This document shows positions 23,070 through 33,400 of a DNA stretch of 64,000 bases, in pieces; position 1 is the stretch's first letter; each line of letters opens with the position of its first letter. Position numbers and translations under genes: made by a program. Under the pieces are notes generated by a model. It was not told the DNA's origin and made no database searches. It was given only the letters and a program-made list of their open reading frames with translations. The stretch comes from Notospermus geniculatus (taxonomy: Eukaryota; Nemertea; Pilidiophora; Heteronemertea; Lineidae), in the NCBI GenBank assembly GCA_002633025.1, contig NMRB01000226.1:18540-82539 (forward strand). The letters are read 5' to 3'.

Positions 23070-24989
23070 ATGAAGAAATCTTCAGTGTCGGTTCATTTTC
23101 ATCCGTCGGTAGGCTCTCTTTCTGGTTCGGAGGATTTGGAGGATACTGTTGTTTATAGGCCTGACTCTACCCCCATTTCTCCTACTTTGAGTGATAGCAT
23201 TGTAATCTCTGCAAAAATGAATGGTGCTTGTGACCCTTGGGGTATGGCGATGAGTCGCGACCCATTTACTCGCTGGCCTTCTAGGGATAATTCCCCCATT
23301 CGAAAGGTGCCATCTTCATTCGATCCCCGTTCCGATCAGGGACATCCTGATTCCACCAGGTATATGCCGTGCCCCGTCAACCCCGAGGTCAGGGGAGCGG
23401 AATTTGATAGCTCCCGCAATCCCTTTCAGGATTGTCAGGAAAGCCCATTTCTAGGTCAAGGTACCGACCACAAATTGGAAACCCCCATCGACTCCGCTGG
23501 CCCCACCCATTCCACTCCGTTACTCAAGCCCCCAGGGTACGTTGACACTAAGCGTGTCCCCGTCAACCCCGAGGTCAGGGGAGCGGAATTTGATAGCTCC
23601 CGCAATCCCTTTCAGGATTGTCAGGAAAGCCCATTTCTAGGTCAAGGTACCGACCACAAATTGGAAACCCCCATCGACTCCACTGGCCCCACCCATTCCA
23701 CTCCGCTACTCAAGCCCCCAGGGTTCGTTGACACTAAGCGTGATCGTAACGAAGTTACTCCGATTGGTACTGTGGACGAGGGCTTGGTATCCCGTCTTCA
23801 GGCTCTCGAAAATACTGTCGGAGAGTTGTCGGCTACTGCTTGCAGCAGTCCTAGGCCTACAAGTAGTACTTTTAAATTGGAAGGGATTAAGCCCCAGCCC
23901 TTCCATGGTTACGGTCATTCGGCGAAGGATTTCCTTCGTACGTTTGAATTATTTTGCACCACCCAAGGTGTCCCACTGAGCAAGAAGGCTGGATATTTTG
24001 CGTTGCTGTTAAAGTCGTCTGCGGCTAACTGGTACTTCCAGTTAACACCAGCCGAACAAACCGATTACGCTGTGCTGAAGAATCGTTTTCTGTAAAGGTT
24101 CCATGATCCAAACATGGATGCCCTGAAGATGCAGAAACTTCTTCAAAAAGAAATGCAGCCGGGGGGAGATATTGAATTATATATTAATGAAATGAGTAAA
24201 CTCTGCTCGGAATTTTCCTTGTCCGACAAGGAAAAACTTTCATTTTTTTTGCGTGGGCTGCGTCCCGACATAAGGCAGTACACTCTGCGTCAGGCCCCTC
24301 TCACTTTGGCGGCCGCAGAAACCGCTGCCCGCCTGTTTGCCAGTACGACCATGCTGGTTCCCCCACCACCTGCGGTTAAACAATACTCGAGTGTCAGCAC
24401 CCCAGGCTATGGTGAGGTGATGGGTCGCATTAACCAACTGCAGGGGGAGGTCGATCTTATGCAGGCTCCTCACATCCCATCCGGCGGTCCTACTCCCATC
24501 CTTTATAATTCTGCACCCGACCCTACAGTGGCTCAAGTCTGGGCAAAAATCGACGCCCTGCAGGGGGAGGCCTCGAGTTTGCGGCAGGACACTGCTTCCC
24601 CTGCTCCCGATAGTAGGCCTGCGGGGTCATCTCCCTCTTCGCCCACCGACCAAATTCTTGAAAAACTCAGAAAAATGGAGCGAATGGTGAAAGATTTCGA
24701 CCAATTAAACAACCGCATGCACCACATTGAGCGGTGGATGGCATGCAACCCCCAGGTCCGTGAGCCGCGTAGTCAAACTGGCGGGGTGGTGTGTCCCAGA
24801 TGTAATGGGAATCACCACGAGTCCAGCTGCGGCAGGGATAGGGGGCAGTCTAGGCCTTGGCAGCGGGGACCCCCTAACAGAAATAGAGACTTCAGGAATG
24901 GTAATTCGGGGACCGGATCTTACGGTCAGAGGCCACCGCCTCGAAATGAGAGAGGCCCCCGTCCCCAATCATCACGACCTTTAAACTAG
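23070..24989 (+). pseudogene. Ty3/gypsy-like Gag with one in-frame stop
   Basis: The frame starts at MKKSSVSVHF (23070). An N-terminal region contains a 186-bp direct duplication (23375-23560 and 23561-23742). The retrotransposon-Gag core follows (FHGYGHSAKDFLRTFELF, SSAANWYFQL, FFLRGLRPDIRQYTL), then a coiled-coil-like segment near 24660-24740. The end has one CCHC-like knuckle (CPRCNGNHHESSC) and a basic Arg/Gly-rich tail (24838-24986) suited to RNA binding. A TAA at 24093-24095 interrupts the core without a frame change. Gag ends at TAG 24987-24989, directly after a TTTAAAC heptamer. Confidence 0.88.
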
Positions 24990-25041
24990 CAGGGGTCCGC
25001 ATGGATCAAACCCCTGCCGACCTCGATTCTTACCCATGCGG
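24980..25041 (+). promoter_or_regulatory. Predicted -1 ribosomal frameshift signal (slippery site plus pseudoknot)
   Basis: T TTA AAC (24980-24986) lies in the Gag frame immediately before the Gag stop codon and fits X XXY YYZ. The -1 frame is the Pol frame and is open from 24950. Downstream, GCAGGGGT (24989-24996) pairs perfectly with ACCCCTGC (25010-25017). The loop segment CCGCATGG (24997-25004) pairs perfectly with CCATGCGG (25034-25041), giving an H-type pseudoknot. The geometry is tight: a 2-nt spacer and no first loop unless end pairs open. Confidence 0.75.
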
Positions 25042-25305
25042 ACCCGTTATGAATGATTTGATTTCTTTTGATGAAAATGATAGGATACCGGCCGAGCGGG
25101 ATGAGGTTACCAGGGCCCGTCCACAGGTAATAGGGAGTTCAGCTAAGCCCTCTATTACTAACTTACAGATTAGGCCAGAGGAAGATTTGGGATAAAAATC
25201 GAGTCCACCTCCTTCTGACGATCAGGAACGTGAAGCAAATATGGTCGTGCTAAGCATTGGTGGTGTTAAGTTTTCTGCGCTGGTAGATACGGGGGGGGGG
25301 GGGGG
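25001..25305 (+). pseudogene. Start of Pol, protease-proximal segment (copy A)
   Basis: In the -1 frame relative to Gag, this runs MDQTPADLDSYPC to RPEEDLG and then hits a TAA at 25193-25195 (TTA in the sister copy). Beyond the stop, the frame continues into VKFSALVDTGG, an aspartic protease active-site motif, and then a G-homopolymer and an N at 25306. The next segment repeats the same stretch, so this is probably the end of one contig or copy. Confidence 0.7.
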
Positions 25306-25306
25306 N

Positions 25307-25444
25307 GAGGAAGATTTGGGATTAAAATCGTGTCACCCTCCTTCTGATGATCATGAACGTGAAGCAAATATGGTCATGCTAGGCATTGGTGGTGTTAAGT
25401 TTTCTGCGCTGGTAGACATGGGGGGAAGTTTGTCGCAACAATGA
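25307..25444 (+). pseudogene. Protease-proximal segment (copy B), interrupted by palindrome
   Basis: EEDLGLKSCHPPSDDHERE to VKFSALVDMGGS repeats copy A with about 90% identity and without its stop codon. The active-site Thr is Met here. The frame ends in a 50-bp palindrome (25432-25481). Confidence 0.7.
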
Positions 25445-25481
25445 AATATTCACCAGTTGGTGAATATTTCATTGTTGCGAC
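25432..25481. repeat. Near-perfect 50-bp palindrome inside protease
   Basis: 24-bp arms, GTCGCAACAATGAAATATTC continuing ACCA and its reverse complement, separated by GT. It breaks the protease frame between DMGGS and the following VNISLLRQWDSDFRL segment. Confidence 0.9.
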
Positions 25482-26578
25482 AGTGGGACTCGGACTTTAG
25501 GCTAGATAAACTGAGTAAAGGGAAATTCCAGTTCATTCGCTCGGTGAGCGGCCAAGATATTCCATTGTTAGGTGTTGTTCCTATTAAGCTCCAATTGTCG
25601 GGAATTGTATTGACATTTCCATTTTATGTATGTAGTAATGTGCCTTTTGATATGATATTAGGAGCCGATTTCTTGGAATCATCTGGTGCACGTTTGGATT
25701 ACTCCCAACTCAAACTGATTCTTGGGCCTACTTACAGTCTTCCTTTACAAAGAGAACGGCTTACTACTGGTATTACAGACGTCCTCTCTGCCACTTTGAA
25801 GACTCCCGAGCCATTTAGCGAAACCACGCCACTTCCTCCTCAGGAAGATGCCGTATCTGTTTCTGTAGTTCCCCCTATTCCCGTTAGTGCAGAGAAACAA
25901 TACTCCATTCAGGCCTCCATGTCAGCGAAGCTATACTTTCAGGAGGTGACAGACCCGCCGCCTCAAGTCCGGCCCTTACCTGATTTATTGACAGGGAGCG
26001 CCGATCCGCCGCTTCAGGCTCCTGTGTTGTCCCCGCAGGCCCCCACTCCAGATGACGTATCACTGGCTGCAGTCAGTTCAGCTGCGGTCTCCGATTTTAG
26101 GAAAACCCCAATTCTCCTTAATACTGAGGACCTCATACACCTGTCCCCGCCAAACTCTGATGGCTTTAAAAACGGTGGTGGTACGAGTCCTCCGCCTGAA
26201 CCTGATTGCTGGGATAGTGGTGACGGTATAAGGGATCCAACTCTAGTTCTTGCCCCCTTATCTTCATCTTCCTTCGGCCAGGTCACCGAATCCGCGGGTG
26301 CACCGGAAATACCGTTGCATTCGACCCATAATGACCAGGTTAATGCCCCTCCGGAAATTGTGGTCAACTGTACTCCTGAGAATGGTCCAGGTTCTCCCTC
26401 TACCCACCTGCACCAGGTTGGCTCTGTGGATTCTCATGCTCATACAGTGGTTTTCAGGGACTCTGCTCCGGCTTCAGATATACCAGCCGATTCTCAGAAG
26501 GCGCGGGTCTTCTCAATGGAACCGCCCCTTCACACTGTGTCCGTCCACCCGAGGACCAGTTTTTGTGTCCTATATTAG
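25457..26578 (+). pseudogene. Retropepsin-like segment 1 and proline-rich linker
   Basis: After the palindrome comes a beta-rich region with FPFYVCSNVPFDMILGADFLES, the conserved ILGxDF block of Ty3/gypsy proteases, then LDYSQLKLIL. A long Pro/Ser-rich linker of about 270 residues follows, without a recognised domain, ending at a TAG at 26576-26578. It is probably a continuation of Pol, with the stop or frame change reflecting decay. Confidence 0.7.
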
Positions 26579-26799
26579 CTGGTGTGGCAAATGTGGTAGA
26601 TGGCGCTGTGGGCGAGGACGCCCTAGATATATTGATTGATACGGGGGCAGGCATCTCAATTATTGCTTCCTCATTTTGCAACTCGAGTGAACTTCTTAGT
26701 AGGCAACCTAAGAAAGCGCCTAAAATCGGGGTGGCTAAGGCGGTAAATGGCAACGAAGTTCGGTTGGAAGCCGTCATTCAGGTTCCTTTGGCAATTGGT
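26344..26799 (+). pseudogene. Retropepsin-like segment 2 (truncated)
   Basis: The frame one base back from the linker is open from 26344. From about 26575 it reads ILAGVANVVDG, then ALDILIDTGAGISIIASSF, a textbook aspartic protease active site, then NGNEVRLEAVIQVPLAIG. It stops being retroelement sequence at 26799, where the 92-bp BEL LTR unit begins. RT, RNase H and integrase are absent. Confidence 0.75.
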
Positions 26800-26891
26800 C
26801 AGTCCGCCTAGGCCTACGTGAGAGGCCTACCTAACTTTCCTGTGCAGTTGCCCTTCAGGGCTAAATTGTCCCTATAGTGCAATCGTGGACA
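26800..26891 (+). repeat. Isolated 92-bp BEL LTR fragment
   Basis: Identical to 1521-1612 and 8165-8256. It is joined directly to the Ty3/gypsy protease sequence on its left and to unrelated sequence on its right. Confidence 0.92.
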
Positions 26892-26957
26892 CCCTCTATT
26901 TTCGAGGTTTTGGCACTTTCGTGGTTTTACCTGTTTTTAGAAGTTTTGCAGCTACAA

Positions 26958-27083
26958 AATCACTTATGTATTTTCAAAATTGACTTAATATTATCGGCGT
27001 GGTTCTACGTATATGGTTATAATCACTTATGTATTTTCAAAATTGACTGAATATTATCGGCGTGGTTCTACGTATATGGTAAT
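26958..27083. repeat. Tandem repeat, 2 x 63 bp
   Basis: AATCACTTATGTATTTTCAA to CGTATATGG occurs twice, with one clear substitution. Confidence 0.9.
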
Positions 27084-27546
27084 TGTTTATATAAGTCATA
27101 ATTATTTAGCATTCACACCCTAAGAATGCTGCACTCTGATTGGGCAATGGATTTCTGACCCCCTCACGCTCTGCTGGGAGACCCAATTTCATCAGGGCTT
27201 TGTGTGCCAGTGTAGAGGAACGACCCCGATGGTGGGCATGATGATTTCGAGAGTTCACTCGCCGCACGTGCACCAAGCATGCTAATGATGACGCTTTGTT
27301 GGCGGGCTTAGAGCAACGCTCGCGTCACATCAGTGGGGTGGTCTCTTGTGCGGGCCAATCACAGTTTGAAGTTTGTCAGACAAATGCAGACCGGCAGACC
27401 AGCAGACTGCAGACTGCAGACTGCAGACTTATGGGTGGTTATATCCGCAAAAAGTAGACGTTTACAAAACAGAGACGTAGGTTACAAAATTAGAGACATG
27501 CTTTTAGAAAACAGAAATGTTTTTTGACAAAGCAAAGATGTTCTTT

Positions 27547-27699
27547 GAAGCGGGTGATCCACTGTTGCGATTTTGGCTTGAGATGGGGTTGCGTTCCCTT
27601 GCGATTACCTTATAAGGACTTCCGATTGCCATTTAAGGTAATCGCAAGGGAACGCAACCCCGTCTCAAGCCAAAATCGCAACAGTGGATCACCCGCTTC
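27547..27699. mobile_element. Foldback, 66-bp arms
   Basis: GAAGCGGGTGATCCACTGTT (27547) is mirrored by the segment ending GGATCACCCGCTTC at 27699, with one mismatch and a 21-bp spacer. Confidence 0.88.
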
Positions 27700-28334
27700 A
27701 CTATGGCAAGCCAGAGGGGAATGGACTGACCAATTCTTTCAGAGGGGACATTGTTCCCTGCCTATTACTCCATAATGCTGTAACACCTTGGAATGGTCAG
27801 ATGATTCCTCCATATCTGGGCCTTTTTGAGTGTCTCCGAAAACAGCTGAAATGAACAGGGACAGGTCTTCTTTCTGTGTGGCTACTTTTCCAAGCAGTGT
27901 GTCTAGTCAAAACATAACAGACATGTGAGGTCACTGTCCTTAAACTTGTAAATAGTTCACTTGACATTATTCAATTCATCACCCTTGCCCCTCCATGAGT
28001 GGTTAGGCCCATGTATTGTTGTTGGCCTGTTATGTCAAGACTTAAATGAAGTTGAAACTGCGCAATATAACCGATATTTCTGTCCTACAAAAGGGCATGT
28101 CTTATGGAAATTGTTTGTTTCCTTTGGAATAATCTTATTCAACATGATCCCAAGAATATTTTGTCCAATTCTCTATGGAAAAATTGATTCCTTCAGCAAT
28201 TTCTAAGGCATTCAAAATGACTAATTACAGTAAGTAGTGAAACAATAGAAGGAGCAGGTTGATATTATGTCATGATTAATGATATGGACCATAGTGTCAA
28301 CCGTGAAATTTTCAACAAGATAGTTGTAATACTT

Positions 28335-29045
28335 TCCGAGATTTCCCCAAAGTTGAAAACCTCTGTTAAGTCCCCAGCACCTTTTGATAATCTCAAATAG
28401 CTAAGCAACCACTCGAGATATTTCATGATAAAACAAAGCCCAAAATCCTTAGAAAGTTGCACTGTATCAAAACTGCGACAAAAGTCACAAAAAATTACAT
28501 AATAAAAATGTTGATTTTAGGGGTTTTTTTCTGATGAGCCATTACATAATTATGAAATTTCCAAATTTCCCAAATTTTGATAGAGAAATACGACCAACAA
28601 GACAGGCTTTCATGTGGTGCAAACCACGTTAAAATTGGCCCAGTAGTATTTGAAATAATCAGGGTATCAGGTGTAGAAAAACTTATGTCAGAAATGACTG
28701 TACGTACAGTCATGGACATTAGTTTATCTACACCTGATACTTTGAAAATTTCAAATACTACTGGGCCAATATTACCACGGTTTGTTCCATATGAAAATAT
28801 ATCTTGTTGGTCATATTTCCGCATCAAAATTTTGGAAATTTGAAAATATCGTAATTATGTAATAGCTCATCAGAAAAAACACTAAAAATCAAACTTTTTA
28901 TTATGTAATTTTTTTGTGATTTTTGTTGCAGATGTGATAGAGTGGAACTTTCTAAGGATTTTGGGCTTTGTTTCATCAAAATATGTTGAGTGGTTACTGA
29001 GATATTTGAGATTATCAAAATTTTGATATTTTGAGATTTCCGAGT
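28335..29045. mobile_element. Palindromic element PE1 (full copy)
   Basis: Two arms of about 350-370 bp mirror each other around the perfect centre GACTGTAC|GTACAGTC (28703/28704). Matching blocks include CAACAAGA, CCCAGTAGTATTTGAAAT and CCCAAAATCCTTAGAAAGTT. Long open frames on both strands here are by-products of the palindrome. Confidence 0.85.
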
Positions 29046-29053
29046 TTTGTAGG

Positions 29054-30010
29054 AAAGGGGCTGTTCACTTTCGGAACCATTTTCCCAACTAAATTTTCAT
29101 TATGTTAAAGTTGTTTGATTTTCATGATAACCTCAGGTATAATATTTTATAATGTGAACTACATAATCATGAAAGAAAAATGTGACATCAGTTTCATTAA
29201 TTAGGAAAACAAAGAGCATTTGCAAAATGTCCGAAATCAGCATGAAAACAGTGAAATTATTCCCTAATGTTTGTTCTGCTGGGAGGGTAATGGTATTATT
29301 TATCATTCATCGAAAAATCATTACCAACCATGTTGGCTTTGCTGAAATATTTGCATAAAATCTGTGATTTTCTTCATTTCTGGACCCCTATTTAAGTGGG
29401 GGCAGAACAGAACAGCACATCTAGGCCTGTCAGATTTGAATGGAATGCTGCGGTAAAGATTATGGCAATATCAGTGATCAGTGGTTTGTTGGTGTTGCGT
29501 AAGGTCATAAAAGGGAACACTTGAATTTGACGTCCCACTGATCACTTAGGCCTACCCACATGTCATGGTTAATTATGCATATTGTAACTGATATTGACCA
29601 TAATCTTCACCACAGCATTCCATTCAAATCTGACAGGCCTAGATGTGCTGTTCTGTTCTGCCCCCACATAAATAGGGGGTGCAGAAATGAACAAAATCAC
29701 ACATTTTATGCAAATATTTCAGCAAAACCACTGTGTTTAGTAATGATTTTTCGATGAATGATAAATAATACCATTACCCTCCCAGTAGAACAAACATTAG
29801 GGAATAATTTCACTGTTTTCATGCTGATTTCGGACATTTTGCAAATGCTCTTTGTTTTCCTAATTAATGAAGCTGATGTCACATTTTTCTTTCAGGATTA
29901 TGTAGTTCACATTATAAAATATTACACCTGAAGTTATCATGAAAATCAAACAACTTTAACATAATGAAAAGTTAGTTGGGAAAATGGTTCCGAAAGTGAA
30001 CAGCCCCTTT
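29054..30010. mobile_element. Palindromic element PE2, 957 bp
   Basis: AAAGGGGCTGTTCACTTTCG at the left end is mirrored by CGAAAGTGAACAGCCCCTTT at the right. The arms of about 450 bp pair along nearly all their length with a centre near 29520. No coding capacity is evident. Confidence 0.9.
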
Positions 30011-30231
30011 TGGTGCCATTAGATAAAGCTAACCTCAGAATATAGATTTTCAAAATTTTGGAAATTTTTGCCCTAACTGGGCAGAAATATTGCGTATTTT
30101 TCAAAGTATCAAAATGTTGATATTTTGAAAAACAGGCACAACTTCTGCCCAGTTTCGGCTAAACGTTCCAAAACTTCATACTTCGTGGTTTTTAGGTGCT
30201 CTCTCTCTACTGATATCAAAATTTTGTGAAA

Positions 30232-30575
30232 AATTTAAAAATCTCAAATTATCGAAATTTTGATAATCTCAAATATCTCAGCAACCATTCATCATATTTT
30301 GATGAAACAAAGTCCAGGATCCTTAGAAGGTTCCACTCTATCAAAACTGCAACAAAAGTCACAAAAAAGTTACGTAATAAAAATGTTGACTTTTAGGATT
30401 TTTTTCTGGTGAGCTATTACGTAATTACGATATCTCCAAATTTTCAAAATTTTGATGCAGAAATATGACCAACAAGATGTACTTTCATATGGAACAAACC
30501 GTGTTAAAATCGGCCCAGAAATATTTGAAATATTCAAAGTATCAGGCGTAGATAAACTAATGTCCATGACTGTAC
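30232..30575. mobile_element. Half copy of PE1 ending at its symmetry centre
   Basis: This matches one arm of PE1 (CAACAAAAGTCACAAAAAAG, CCAACAAGATG, GGCCCAGAAATATTTGAAAT) and stops at CATGACTGTAC, exactly the midpoint of the full palindrome. Confidence 0.85.
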
Positions 30576-30585
30576 ATTACCTTAA

Positions 30586-31366
30586 GGTCGATCTATAGTC
30601 ATTGGGTTTTCCCCCAGACAAGCGCATTCCAAGCGACCCAGTGGTGTGAAACTGAATGAATCATAATGAATAATAATTGCCTCTACTATGTTCGCCAATT
30701 TTAGGCCGCGTTAGCGCTGAAATAGATTTTATTGTTGTCAGTCAATTATAGGCCTTGGCAATCAATGGTCCGCTGAGTTGGCCACATAATATTTGGAAAC
30801 GCACTATAGTGAACGTGTGTTGCAAATAGTAAACAAACCCACGTGAAGAATAAAGTTTGAAACTTTCGAGCAGTTTTTCTCCCACTTTTATGAACATTTT
30901 TCAAACTTTGAAAATGGAAATGTGTTGTTCACCAAATGGAGCTTGTCCGTATAACAGCCGATTCTGGGTTTTTGAAGTAGATGTCCGCGAAATTCACGAA
31001 ACAAAGAAAATTATTTGGAGTAAAAGCTAAACTTTGTTAATTATAAGCATAATTAACATATTTTTTGAAAATCGGCGGTTATACCGACATGCGCTAGGTA
31101 AGGCTGCGTCTTTTTCAACAGAGTTTGCTTCGATGCGACATAGCATGTTGACGTAAAATTGCTCAAGGAAATTTTTCGGCCTTTCCAACAAAGTCATTTT
31201 TCTGGGCAATCCGGAAATAGGATCCAGTTATTTAGCGTGAACGTTCACTTAGATACGTCATACGTAACGTACTGTACCAGAAATGTTTTTGTAGTCATTG
31301 TTATCAATGAATTATCACGAATTTAAGTTGGGCAGTTCGGCGCAACGCAATGGGTATAGATCGACC
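30586..31366. mobile_element. TTAA-flanked DNA element, 781 bp
   Basis: Terminal inverted repeats GGTCGATCTATA-gt-CATTG and its near complement (20 of 23 matching) are bracketed by TTAA at 30582-30585 and 31367-31370. TTAA duplication is the hallmark of piggyBac-type insertion, but the ends do not start with the usual CCY, so the superfamily is open. I see no transposase. Confidence 0.65.
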
Positions 31367-31994
31367 TTAAAATCGGCAAGTATTTGATTAGTATCTATAA
31401 TGCCCCGAGTTGAAGCTTGCACTCCCGAAATTATATGGAAAAAAAACAAGAGGCGCATACTGAATGAACAGAAAGCAAATCATCGAATATATTTACTTTT
31501 ATTTCATACACAATGACATACAGTCATGCGGGTTTGTTTCAGAGTGTGATTGAGCCCAGTTATCAGGGTATAATAATGTATCTGCTGGGCTACATTCCTC
31601 GGAAAGGGCTGTCAGCCACGAAAAAAACACTTGTTCGCATAACATGAATAACAACGTCGAGTTGGGCAGTCCTGTACGGTATTGCACGGTCTGAAAATGT
31701 GATAAACACTGTCTTGTTTAAACATGTTAAGGCAAGATAACGAAATGATACATTGGCAGTAAATTAAGAGAAAAAATACCCTCTGCTTTACTGGTTACAC
31801 AACCTGAAAGATATGCGGTTCCTGTAGCGGTGGCCTCAGTGTGCTTCAAACCGTTCGCCATAGACGAAGTGTAATTTAAAACAGCTCTCAAAAAGTGTAA
31901 CCCTTTTGATCAAAGAAAGTGTTCAAATAAACAAGATCACATTAGTTAGGGCCTAAATTAACCTACGGTATACACCGTTTATTTTGCTTGATGA

Positions 31995-32590
31995 TGGAAT
32001 GTTTAATGAAATGGCCAGGGCCATTGTGCTCACCTGGCTGTTGTAGTTATAGATGACTAGAAATAGAGAACATTATCTGGCAAGTTTGTACGACTTTGAC
32101 AGAATCCATATCAAGTACCAAATGAAGAGTCACGTGTAAATTTGATGCACAGTGTACAAAGATACAAGATACAGTGACCTTGAAAAGTAGGCCCTACGTC
32201 AAATCAAAAGCCCGTCACATATGTCATGTATCCTCATTAGATGCACTGATGATGGAAATTTGGAGACAATCGTGTTGTTAGTTGAGGAATTATTGGACTT
32301 TGAGTTTTTGTGGTGGCCAAACCAAAAATCAAATCAGACCAGAACTAGGTGCAATAGGTCATCTGACAGAGGTGTATGTATGTACCAAGTTTCAGTCCAT
32401 GTCCCCAACAGTTACGAAACGTGCCAACAAAAGGCAACATTACAAACTTTAACCTCGGTGACCTTGAAAAGTACGTCAAATCAAAACACCATTACGTATG
32501 TCATGAATCCTTATCAGATGCCCCTATGATAGAAATTTGGGGATGATCCTATCATTAGTTCAAGAGTTATTGCACGTTACATGTACTGTA
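31995..32590 (+). repeat. Dispersed repeat family of 18960-19420, plus copy
   Basis: Two tandem units of about 290 bp each contain GTGACCTTGAAAAGTA, a CACATATGTCATGTATCCT-like stretch and ATGGAAATTTGGAGA. Confidence 0.65.
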
Positions 32591-32599
32591 TAATATGAC

Positions 32600-32963
32600 T
32601 TATCCGGCCACCACGGCCAACCTGCGAACCACGCGAATTATTGACTATACACGATCCAGGCCACGTTATGAAAGGCATAGTCAGGGTTACATGTTCAATG
32701 GAAATCTTCTTACGCCTGGTGAGCATCGTAATGGATATCCCGCGGTGAGGGTCAGTTTCACTTTTGTCAAAATGAATTGACCAGTACGATTTGTAAATGA
32801 TGTCAATTAAACCTAGGCCTACTGTGGAATAAAACTGCGGTCTGCCGTTGAAAAGAAACTCACAAGTGATGTGTAACCCTAACTAGGCCTTTCATAACTT
32901 GGCCTGGAACGTGTATAGTCAATAATTCCCGTGGTTCGCAGGTTGACCGCGGTGGCCGGATAA
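32600..32963. mobile_element. Foldback, about 90-bp arms
   Basis: TTATCCGGCCACCACGGCCA and following sequence is mirrored by the segment ending GGTGGCCGGATAA. The arms match through AATTATTGACTATACACG and GGGTTACA. Confidence 0.85.
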
Positions 32964-33147
32964 AGGCCTGTTTCCACTATAGCGGATTCCGCGGCGGTTT
33001 CCGGCGAGCGGTGCGGTTTTCACAGGGCTTTGGATAATCCTTCGGTGGTGTAACAATACAATGGCCTATTGATTACCCCGTTGCCTGTGAAAACCGCTCC
33101 GCTCGTCGCAAGACGCGGCGGAATCCGCTATAGTGGAAACGGGCCTT
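32963..33147. mobile_element. Foldback MITE, AAAGGCC-GTTTCCAC family, copy 1
   Basis: AAAGGCCTGTTTCCACTATA is mirrored by TATAGTGGAAACGGGCCTT. The arms are GC-rich (GCGGATTCCGC). A relative lies at 62759-62892. Confidence 0.85.
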
Positions 33148-33149
33148 AA

Positions 33150-33400
33150 GTCATATAATACAGTATGTCTTTTCAGTTTAAGCCAAGAATCAAATCGGGC
33201 TCAAACTTGGCGCCATAGACCATGTCACATGGGGTTATATATGTACATGTAACAGGTTTCAGTTCAATAGCCCCAACGGTTGCAAAACGGTCCACTAAAT
33301 GGCAAAATTCTGAACTTTGACTTCTGTGACCACGAAAAATAGGTCAAAAAAGAAACTCGTTATATATGTTATGTATCCTTGTTAGGTACACATATCGGGT
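33150..33400 (+). repeat. Dispersed repeat, third copy of the 18960 family
   Basis: Shares TTTCAGTTCAATAGCCCCAA-type sequence, the GGTTGCAAAACG box and the TATGTTATGTATCCTTGTTA block with the other two copies. Confidence 0.55.

Noticed and set aside
26520-26580. A second -1 frameshift between the linker and protease segment 2
   Set aside because: The frames overlap in -1 register, but no X XXY YYZ heptamer in the right phase and no clear structure; an indel is simpler.
28495-28843. Open frames of 110 and 88 codons on opposite strands
   Set aside because: They lie in the PE1 palindrome and are mirror images of each other; no domain or splice context.
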